From Nageia nagi (taxonomy: Eukaryota; Pinophyta): a stretch of 64,000 nt of DNA. Made by a program: the position numbers and the translations under genes. Every line of letters starts with the position of its first letter. Within the stretch, counting starts at the first letter, position 1. Positions 23,954 through 31,726 of this stretch are shown piece after piece. The DNA is taken from positions 49,848,001 to 49,912,000 of the forward strand of contig JBITNC010000001.1 in assembly GCA_050084985.1 (NCBI GenBank), given 5' to 3'. The notes under the pieces are model-generated. The model did no database searches. It had not been told where the DNA came from and saw only the letters and a list, made by a program, of their open reading frames with translations.

Positions 23954-24241
23954 TTTAACGATACAAGACGCAAAGATTTAAAACAAAACAGTTTTCATGG
24001 CAAATCTTTTGAGATAGCAGAATTATTATCGCAGGGCTGTGACGTTTTAGCTACCTGGTTTTCTGATCACAGTTGTCATGCAGCTTCAGTTTCTCAATTT
24101 CAGTCTAATGCTAGGGGTGTATTTTCTCGGACAAATGTTATAGGCTTGATGTCTATTACTAGGGGTGAAGGTTCTTCGGAGCATCCTGGCGATCTACTGG
24201 AGGATATTGATATAATGTACTTTTATTTAATGATAACTTAA
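23954..24241 (+). other. plus-strand open frame without start codon, antisense to the element
   Basis: A 95-codon frame runs from just after a stop at 23951 to a TAA at 24239. It has no ATG near its start. Its translation is of mixed composition and looks protein-like, including ELLSQGCDVLATWFSDHSCH and RTNVIGLMSITRGEGSSEHP. I do not recognise the family. It lies in the 3' noncoding region of the Tat-like element and points the opposite way. It could be a captured host exon (CAG acceptor-like triplets lie nearby), an antisense ORF such as some Tat elements carry, or chance. Confidence 0.35.
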
Positions 24242-24337
24242 TAAATCTTTTTAGTACATCATTTAAGAAGTGAATTTAAATTTTTAATTTCAAATATTAA
24301 ATCTTTTAAATTTCAAGATTAAGGACATATTTTATTA

Positions 24338-24950
24338 AAATTTTACGGAATCAGATGCATCATTTTCCACACTTGGCAATTTCACAATAAAATACTTCAT
24401 ACAACAAACTGTACATGAACATCAACTATACCTTGGTTTATTGTATTTTTTACGGAATCAGAGCTCATCATCTTCCGTACTTGGCAATTTTACAATAGAA
24501 CCACTTGACATGACAGAATAGTGATCTATGGATGTATATGAACATTAACTTTATCTTGGTTCGGAGAACAATAAAGAATCATTCTTATCCTTTCCAAAGA
24601 AAAAGCAGTTTTAATAATGTTCAAAGGTAATTGGTATGTAATTAACATGGGTTGAACATAAAACAATGGTAACTTTAGGAATGTATATGAACATTAACTT
24701 TATCTTGGTCAGGGGAATAATAAAGAATCATTCCTATCCTTTCCAAAGAAAAGCAATTTTAATAATGTTCAAAGGTAATAGATAATAATGAAAATGGTTT
24801 AGCATGACACACTAGTGACTTCGGGATGTATATGAACATTAACTTTGTCTTGGTCAAGAGAACAATTAACTAATCATTCTTATCTTTCCCAAAGAAAAGC
24901 AAATTTTAATAGTGTTCAAAGGTAGGATATAATAGTGCAAAACTGGGTTT
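24338..24950. repeat. ~147-bp tandem repeats in the 3' region of the Tat-like element
   Basis: Three units start with gatgtatatgaacattaact at about 24530, 24679 and 24825. Each continues with 'tctttggaaaggataag' in complement form and 'taatagtgttcaaaggta'-like text. Two shorter units beginning acggaatcag at 24342 and 24452 precede them. No coding sense. Confidence 0.85.
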
Positions 24951-25068
24951 AACAAAATGACACAAATGGTTATAAACAAAATACAAACTGTGACAAACAG
25001 ATTAGGTGATTTTAGATTAACAACCAAGTTATTATAACATCTACCTTGTCTTTCTTTATCTTTAAGAT

Positions 25069-25314
25069 TTAATAACCTAAAATGATATCAAACAATATTG
25101 TGATATGTTGATAAGAAAATCTATAAACTCCAGTGTGTGCAGTGAGATTCATTTCCCTTCTCAGATCCTTTGAAATGAAATATCTTAGAGACATTAATAA
25201 GCTAGTACATATGCTATAGGCTTGAGATATTATTTCATAGGGAAGAAGGTTACCAACCAAAATAAACGTATCACCACTTCGTAAAGTATGCTCCATTGCC
25301 AGACAGGTATCCAT
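25069..25314 (-). CDS. hypothetical 81-codon frame in the element's 3' region
   Basis: The frame starts at an ATG at 25314 and encodes an 81-residue protein of mixed composition with no domain I recognise. Upstream, the same frame continues to 25400 and beyond through one TGA, and it holds a 66-bp direct duplication: TMDTCLAME follows a diverged copy reading AMDA, stop, LAVE. It runs in the element's sense direction, downstream of the 3' accessory frame. It could be the remnant of a further accessory coding segment or a chance frame; support is weak. Confidence 0.25.
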   Translation of the reverse strand: MDTCLAMEHTLRSGDTFILVGNLLPYEIISQAYSICTSLLMSLRYFISKDLRREMNLTAHTGVYRFSYQHITILFDIILGY

Positions 25315-25436
25315 AGTTCTGATGAGGATTGATCCCTCAATCTCGTTACAACCTTGCTCTACTGCCAGTCAGGCGTCCATAGCCCCGGTAGAGGATATTG
25401 TAATCACCCAAGAATCACTGTAACTCCTCTTCTCTC

Positions 25437-25530
25437 TTTTTTTTTTTTTTTTTTTTGATAATGATTTTTTTTTTTTTTAATGATTCTTGGGTTCGAGATG
25501 TAGTCTCCTTTTTTTTTTTTTTTCTTTCAA
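25437..25530. repeat. poly-T low-complexity tracts
   Basis: Three runs of 10-20 T separated by partly repeated text (aatgattcttgggttcg, aatgattcgtagattcg). On the minus strand this gives a spurious lysine-rich frame. Confidence 0.9.
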
Positions 25531-25963
25531 ATGATTCGTAGATTCGGGATGTAGCAAATAATAGGATAAACACATATCTTTTACTCTTAATATCTCTGAG
25601 GATGATTTCATTCAAATTCTCCTCGAATTTTTTAATGTCATAAGTGTTTGGAGTTTATGAATTTTCCTAAAAACATAAACTTTATGTTTTTCTATTATCT
25701 ATGGTATATTAATTCTTTATGAAAGAAAGGACAAAGTGAATGTAGTGATAACAAGGAGATTATCCTAACATGACCTTCTCACACATTACACATTTACTGA
25801 ATAACCACTTTTACAATGACATGCAACATATATTTACATCATACAAGTGCAGGGCACCCAATTGCCAAGTGACCTCTAGATGTTTCCATCTAGGTAGATT
25901 TTATAATTTTATAATTTTTATGTGTTTTATGATTTTCAAAGTTTTAGGATTTTATGATTTTTC

Positions 25964-25989
25964 TATATATATATATATATATATATATT
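25964..25989. repeat. (AT)n microsatellite
   Basis: About 26 bases of AT dinucleotides just downstream of the 3' accessory frame of the Tat-like element. Confidence 0.95.
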
Positions 25990-25997
25990 TTTTTAAT

Positions 25998-26897
25998 TTA
26001 TGTATTTCTAGGAAATCTATTCGTGACGCGTTCAAATCGAGTTTGAACCGCCGAAGGATTAAATGAGCAACATGTTGAACTAAACAGAAAACTGAAGTCT
26101 AATATCACTTGATTATGACAAATTTCGGGAACACAATAATCTAAGTGCTCGGAAGTCACAGTTTGGGTGGTTAAGATGATTCGTTCTTGATATCTTAAAG
26201 TCCGGTTGTAAGTACAATCAATTATGATTTTAGGCTTTTCTGTGGGCCACAGGAGACAGAAATATATCATTAGATCGTATTCCGATTGAGGAGAACACCA
26301 TAGTTCAAATGCGTCGATACAAACAATAACCTGAGATCTATTTATTTTGACCTCCCAACCGTAAGATTCGCGTGTATTGTAGAATGTCAAGGCCAATTGT
26401 TGTTGTATTTCTGTAGGCATGGAGAGAATTTTTGAATACAAAGGAGTAGGGGCGTTACGAATGACTTTTATAAAGATGTCTTTGTCATACCTATTTTCGA
26501 ATTCTGGAAGATAACTTCCATTAATCCGTACTCTATGTTCTTTTGACAGTCTTTCGATTATCTCATTTCTGGTCTTTATTTGACTTATCGTTTTGAGTTC
26601 AACAATACGCAAAGCTTGCTTTCTAGCTAACTTTCGTTCCCAAATTGTATGTTGCATTTGCATGCGAGAACATCTGTGAAGTTGTCTATAATATTGTTGT
26701 TGTGACGTTCTAGGAGGACAAGCCACAAAAGTATTTGAAAAGTCATAAATCACCCTTTTATGCGGTAAACAATGTAGGATTTCGTCCATCCATTCTAGGC
26801 TTTTTAGTAATTGTTTAATACATTCCCTTTTAGCTAGAAGAAGTGAATACTCAGTTAATTGACAATTTATGCAATCTTTGGTATTCCATAAGGCCAT
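25998..26897 (-). CDS. 3' accessory ORF of the Tat-like element, main part (two-domain protein)
   Basis: This 299-residue frame starts at an ATG at 26897 and follows pol on the same strand. Residues 8-54 complete a domain that begins in the preceding frame (26867..27220), and residues ~120-269 hold a second, diverged copy. Matching anchors are CLLWPTEKPKI against CLQWPYGIPKI, a following Asp-Cys pair, and QVILDFS against RVIYDFS. Residues 55-118 form a basic, probably helical linker rich in Gln, Arg and Lys. I see no signal peptide, membrane segment or enzyme motif, so an env role is not supported. Family unknown. It overlaps the preceding frame by 31 bp. Confidence 0.6.
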   Translation of the reverse strand: MALWNTKDCINCQLTEYSLLLAKRECIKQLLKSLEWMDEILHCLPHKRVIYDFSNTFVACPPRTSQQQYYRQLHRCSRMQMQHTIWERKLARKQALRIVELKTISQIKTRNEIIERLSKEHRVRINGSYLPEFENRYDKDIFIKVIRNAPTPLYSKILSMPTEIQQQLALTFYNTRESYGWEVKINRSQVIVCIDAFELWCSPQSEYDLMIYFCLLWPTEKPKIIIDCTYNRTLRYQERIILTTQTVTSEHLDYCVPEICHNQVILDFSFLFSSTCCSFNPSAVQTRFERVTNRFPRNT

Positions 26898-27220
26898 TGT
26901 AAGCAGAAAGCCATTATTCTTTGTGATATTCTTTCCATATGGGTGAAAAAGATTGGTGGATCTAAAATAATGCTTACTTCATTTCCACACAAAATGACTC
27001 CCCAATCATTATTCCTAGCACAAAACATATCAAATGTTCTTTCATATTGTTCATGAATAGTCAGTTGTAGATAATTTAAAAGATTAATATCAAATGTATG
27101 TTGTAAATATGTTAACGCGAAATCACCTGGATATCTCGGTGGTGGAAATCGTACTCGTGGTGGCATTATGCTATCTTCGGTAGATTCCCTTGTCAGATTC
27201 ATCTTTTCTGTTTTAATCAT
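26867..27220 (-). CDS. 3' accessory ORF of the Tat-like element, N-terminal part
   Basis: The first ATG is at 27220, about 100 bp after the pol stop, and the frame ends at 26867. It holds most of the first copy of the duplicated domain: RVR at about 27155, a DWGV motif, and CLQWPYGIPKI just before the stop. The second copy of the domain runs on past this point in one frame, and the missing end of the first copy is found in the overlapping frame 25998..26897. The split is therefore best explained by a single indel near 26870..26885, or less likely by programmed frameshifting. Function unknown. Confidence 0.5.
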   Translation of the reverse strand: MIKTEKMNLTRESTEDSIMPPRVRFPPPRYPGDFALTYLQHTFDINLLNYLQLTIHEQYERTFDMFCARNNDWGVILCGNEVSIILDPPIFFTHMERISQRIMAFCLQWPYGIPKIA

Positions 27221-27328
27221 TAACACTTGACGAATATTAATACTTTTATTTATTTATTGTTTTAACAATAAAATAAAAGAAAACTAATGCACATATTTGT
27301 TTTTATTATTATTATTTTTTTTTTTTTT

Positions 27329-30300
27329 TTATGTATAGAAAGGTCGAAGATGCATGATGTTTATAGGTTCACGTTCTTTATTTCCTTCTAAATCTGATAA
27401 ATGGTAAGTTCCTCTACCGAATTTTTCCTTAATGATATATGGTCCTAACCAATTTGGAGCAAACTTATCTCTAAGCTGTCGTTCCATTCGTGAAGTTTGT
27501 TGATTTTCTTTTAAAACCAAATCACCTATTTTGAATTCACGAATTAGGGCCCTTTTATCAAAAGCTCGTTTAATCCTTTTTTGATAAACATGCATAGGCT
27601 CTAAAGCATTAATACGTTTTTCATCTAAAAGTAATAGTTGATCTAAATGAGTTTGTCTTATTTCTTCATCAGAATTTTGCTCACTCAGACTTACTCTAAG
27701 GGATGATATCTCAAGTTCTATGGGTAGGATGGCTTCTGTTCCGTATACCAAAGAGAATGGTGTTGCCCCAATAGGAGTGCGTACACTGGTACGATAAGCC
27801 CATAAGGCTTTTGGCATTTGAATATGCCAATCTCTATGAGAATCATTTACTATTTTCGCTAAGATGTTTCGAATAGTTTTATTAGTAGCCTCTGCCTGTC
27901 CATTACCTTGTGGATAATAAGGAGTAGAAAAACTTTGTTTGATTTTATACTTATCACATATTTGTTTTACATCCTTATTTTTAAAATTTTTTCCATTATC
28001 CATAATTAATTGGTTTGGTATACCGAATCTACATATAATATAACTTTCTATAAAATTTGCGATTCGTGAACCAATGGTGGAAGTCATGGGAATAGCCTCT
28101 ACCCATTTGGTAAAATATTCAGTTGCCGTAATTATGAACTTGTGTCCACCAGAAGATGTAGGTGTAATTTGTCCTATTAAATCTAATGCCCATTTAGAGA
28201 ATGGCCAAAGTGATTGTATAGGATGTAATTCTTGAGATGGTTGTGAAAATAAATGAGCATATTGTTGACATTTAAAACATTTTTTAACATATTCACAACA
28301 ATCTTTTTCCATAGTTGGCCAATAATACCCTATTCGTATTAATCGTTTTACAATTGCAACACCATTAAAATGTCCTCCACATGTTCCATCATGGGCAGAA
28401 GATATAGCTTTTTTAATGTCATTCCATTCAAGACATCTTAGTAGAATACCATTGAAATTTTGTCGATGCAAGATATCCCCTATCAAACAATATTTAGTTT
28501 CCTTGATTTTAAATGCTCGTCGTGATGATTTATTAAGGTTTGCAGGAAGAGTTCCAAATTTTAAAAAATCTGTCAATTCTTTGTACCAATTATCTTTATC
28601 AGTTATGTCAATATTTAATATACTTTCTTCTTCATCTTCTTGCTGTAATGATGATTGAGATAATTGAATTACTTCGACTTGAATTGAAGACTTTCTAGGA
28701 TCTTCTGGGATAAGAGATCCAATAGAAGCCATAGCATCTGCAATTCTATTAGACGATCTTGGTACCGCTTCTATACTAAATTGATCAAAAGATTTTAATA
28801 ATTTCTCAGCTAACGCTTTATACTTTTGAAGTACAGGCTCTTTACATTGATAGATTCTTTTCACTTGATTTACAATAAGTAAAGAATCTCCAATGAGCTT
28901 TATTCTTTTAAGTTTTAATTTAATAGCAAATTTTAATGCTAATATCAAAGCTTCATATTCCGTGTTATTATTAGTACAAGGGAATTTTAGTTTAAATGAA
29001 TAAGGTATAGGGATACCCTGCGGTGTTATGAATACAACACCTGCTCCACCACCTTGTTCACATCGAGAACCATCAAAATATATTGTCATATCCCAATCAT
29101 TTTCAGGTGCTACAGGTATTTCAATTTCATCTAATTGAAATACTCCATCATCGGGTAATTCAATGACAAGGGGTTTATCATCTTGCAATGGAGCATCAGC
29201 GAGATAATCAGCAATTACTTGTCCCTTTATTGACTTTTGTCCAATAAAATGTAAATCAAATTCGGTTAAGTGCATTATCCACTTTATAGTTCTTGAATTT
29301 TGATAAGTTCTATTCATCATATATTTCAACGGATCCACTTTAGAGATGACATATGTTGTGTGATTAAGCATATAATGTCGAAGTTTTTTAGTAGCAAAAA
29401 CGATGGCAAGACATAATTTTTCCAAATATATATACTTAATCTCGTAGCTCACTAGGGTTCTACTCAAATAATATATAGCTTGCTCTTTATTGTGTTCATT
29501 CTTTTGAGCAAGCATTGTCCCTAAGGTGGTTTCAGTAGCAGAAATATATAACAAAAAAGGTACATTTTTTCTTGGTGGACTTAAAACAGGGGAAGATAAT
29601 AAATATCTTTTAATTTCATCGAATGCATCTTGTTGCTCTTTTCCCCAATGATATTCTATCCCCTTTTTTAATAACTTTGTAAATGGTTTACATCTATCAG
29701 ACAGTTGAGCTATAAATCTTCTAATGGCTTGTAACTTGCCCTGTAAACTCTGTAATTGTTGTAGGTTTGCAGGAGGTGGCATATCTACTACTGCCTTCAC
29801 TTTACTAGGGTCTATTTCAATTCCTCGTCGAGACACAATAAATCCTAATAATTTTCCTGAAGTTACACCAAAAACACACTTTTTTGGATTTAACCTTACT
29901 TTATGTTCTAATAATCTATCCAAGACTTTAATTAGATCTTTTCCATGATCTATTCGATATTTAGATCTAACCAACAAATCATCGACATAATCTTCTACTA
30001 TGTCGTGCATATAATCATGGAATATATAAGTCATAGCTCTTTGGTAAGTTGCCCCGGCGTTTTTTAATCCAAAAGGCATAACTTTATAACAAAAGGTACC
30101 CCAAGGAGTTATAAAAGTCGTTTTATGTTGATCTTCAGTAGCTATTTTTATCTGATTATAACTAGAAAACCCATCCATCAATGATAACATATCATGTCCT
30201 GCTGTTGAATCTACCAAATTATCAATATGAGGTAAAGGAAAATCATCCTTAGGACATGCTTTGTTAAGATCTCGAAAATCTGTGCATATTCTTATTTTTC

Positions 30301-31726
30301 CACTTGGTTTTTTCACAGGTACCATATTAGATATCCAATCTGAATAATCTATAGGTTGTATAAATTTAGCTTCTAATAATTTTTGGAGTTCTTCTTTTAC
30401 CATTAATGCTATAGTGGGATGCATTTTACGTAATTTTTGTTTAACAGGTTTAGCATCCAGCTTTAATGCTAAATTATGTACTACTAATTTAGAATCTATC
30501 CCAGGCATGTCTGCATATGACCATGCAAATACCTTTTCTCGTTCTTTTAATAAGGTTATAAATTTTTCTTGTTCGTTTTCTGTGAGGTTTTCTCCTAATT
30601 GAATAATTTTAGGATTTTGAGGATCATTACTAATGTTTATTTCTAAAACATTTTCAGTAAGCATATGCGACCCTTCTTCTAATTGATTTGGTATTGGTAT
30701 CCAACTATTGTCATTAGCACTATATTTTTCATCGTATTCTTGAGTTTGTTCATTTGTGCATACTTGACTTTCATAAGGACCAAGTATGTGATCTGTATTT
30801 TTGAATTCATACGCCGAAGGATTAGATGATATAAGAGAGAAATCAGCAATCTTTTCATCCGTAGAAGTATTAGTTATTATTTTGATTAAATTTTGATTTT
30901 CATTAACTTCATCTATTCGTTTATCATTTTGATTTTCATTATCATTTTCTTTCATCGTAACCATGTTTACTGATGGTATATATGCATATGAAACAATTGA
31001 TAATTCGTCATTTATTTTTTCTTGTATATGTCTTGGTAAACCCAAATGACTCCATAGTGGCTCAATATCATTGATTAAGAGCCTTTCGACACCTTCTAAG
31101 ACATCCATTTCACTTAATTTCCCTTCACTTACATCAGCAATTTCTGGTATTATGGATTTCTCCTCTAAGATTTCTTCATTATAATTCAAATCTTCTTCTT
31201 CTAAATTTCCTAATTTATCAATATTTTTATATCCATTCTTATAACCTAATCCACTTTTATCAGTGGGATCTTGATATCGTAATTCAATTATTTCTCGAGG
31301 ACCTTGTTCATATCGACCCAATCCTCGTCCTTGCCAATTACATTTGTTAAAATAGTTTAAGACAAATGTTCTTGAACATGGTGATAAATATTTCATATCA
31401 TTATTGAAATATCCTTCATATATTTGATTGGATATTGTTGATATAGGATCTACTATTCCCGCATAAACAAACATTGTTTGATTAGGTATTTCACCCAAAG
31501 GCACTATTTGTCCAATCACACTAGGTGATTCGGATAATCTTCCCATTTCCTGTGATGAAGGTATACTAAATACCACATCATCTACATCATATTCTCCCAT
31601 CCCTAAATCCATTAATTTAATCTTTACTGGATATACATCGAATGGGTTATTATTATATGTAGTATTTACCTGTTTTGACGAAGACGCTCCATGCTTTTCA
31701 TCTAAAATTTTAGTAATTTTTCCCAA
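27329..31726 (-). CDS. pol: Tat-like pol: RT, RNase H, second RNase H, integrase
   Basis: An uninterrupted frame of 1465 codons whose first listed codon is TTG; no ATG lies near, and an in-frame stop is just upstream. It is in the -1 frame relative to gag-protease, overlapping it by 25 bp. Residues ~130-165 are glycine-rich and G-patch-like. Reverse transcriptase spans ~455-640 with YVDD at 580-583. The classical RNase H lies at ~720-830. A second RNase H at ~878-1000 keeps D885, E923, D947 and D997. Integrase has a zinc-binding HHCC (H1112, H1119, C1150, C1153) and catalytic D1182, D1243 and E1279. It would copy the RNA, remove the template and insert the DNA. Expression needs recoding, splicing or re-initiation. 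Confidence 0.95.
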   Translation of the reverse strand: MGKITKILDEKHGASSSKQVNTTYNNNPFDVYPVKIKLMDLGMGEYDVDDVVFSIPSSQEMGRLSESPSVIGQIVPLGEIPNQTMFVYAGIVDPISTISNQIYEGYFNNDMKYLSPCSRTFVLNYFNKCNWQGRGLGRYEQGPREIIELRYQDPTDKSGLGYKNGYKNIDKLGNLEEEDLNYNEEILEEKSIIPEIADVSEGKLSEMDVLEGVERLLINDIEPLWSHLGLPRHIQEKINDELSIVSYAYIPSVNMVTMKENDNENQNDKRIDEVNENQNLIKIITNTSTDEKIADFSLISSNPSAYEFKNTDHILGPYESQVCTNEQTQEYDEKYSANDNSWIPIPNQLEEGSHMLTENVLEINISNDPQNPKIIQLGENLTENEQEKFITLLKEREKVFAWSYADMPGIDSKLVVHNLALKLDAKPVKQKLRKMHPTIALMVKEELQKLLEAKFIQPIDYSDWISNMVPVKKPSGKIRICTDFRDLNKACPKDDFPLPHIDNLVDSTAGHDMLSLMDGFSSYNQIKIATEDQHKTTFITPWGTFCYKVMPFGLKNAGATYQRAMTYIFHDYMHDIVEDYVDDLLVRSKYRIDHGKDLIKVLDRLLEHKVRLNPKKCVFGVTSGKLLGFIVSRRGIEIDPSKVKAVVDMPPPANLQQLQSLQGKLQAIRRFIAQLSDRCKPFTKLLKKGIEYHWGKEQQDAFDEIKRYLLSSPVLSPPRKNVPFLLYISATETTLGTMLAQKNEHNKEQAIYYLSRTLVSYEIKYIYLEKLCLAIVFATKKLRHYMLNHTTYVISKVDPLKYMMNRTYQNSRTIKWIMHLTEFDLHFIGQKSIKGQVIADYLADAPLQDDKPLVIELPDDGVFQLDEIEIPVAPENDWDMTIYFDGSRCEQGGGAGVVFITPQGIPIPYSFKLKFPCTNNNTEYEALILALKFAIKLKLKRIKLIGDSLLIVNQVKRIYQCKEPVLQKYKALAEKLLKSFDQFSIEAVPRSSNRIADAMASIGSLIPEDPRKSSIQVEVIQLSQSSLQQEDEEESILNIDITDKDNWYKELTDFLKFGTLPANLNKSSRRAFKIKETKYCLIGDILHRQNFNGILLRCLEWNDIKKAISSAHDGTCGGHFNGVAIVKRLIRIGYYWPTMEKDCCEYVKKCFKCQQYAHLFSQPSQELHPIQSLWPFSKWALDLIGQITPTSSGGHKFIITATEYFTKWVEAIPMTSTIGSRIANFIESYIICRFGIPNQLIMDNGKNFKNKDVKQICDKYKIKQSFSTPYYPQGNGQAEATNKTIRNILAKIVNDSHRDWHIQMPKALWAYRTSVRTPIGATPFSLVYGTEAILPIELEISSLRVSLSEQNSDEEIRQTHLDQLLLLDEKRINALEPMHVYQKRIKRAFDKRALIREFKIGDLVLKENQQTSRMERQLRDKFAPNWLGPYIIKEKFGRGTYHLSDLEGNKEREPINIMHLRPFYT

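Noticed and set aside
25415-25615. Lysine-rich minus-strand frame
   Set aside because: It is the translation of poly-T tracts.
25998-26897. Env-like gene, because of its position after pol
   Set aside because: No signal peptide, transmembrane segment or glycoprotein-like cysteine layout is visible; the duplicated soluble-looking domain argues against it.
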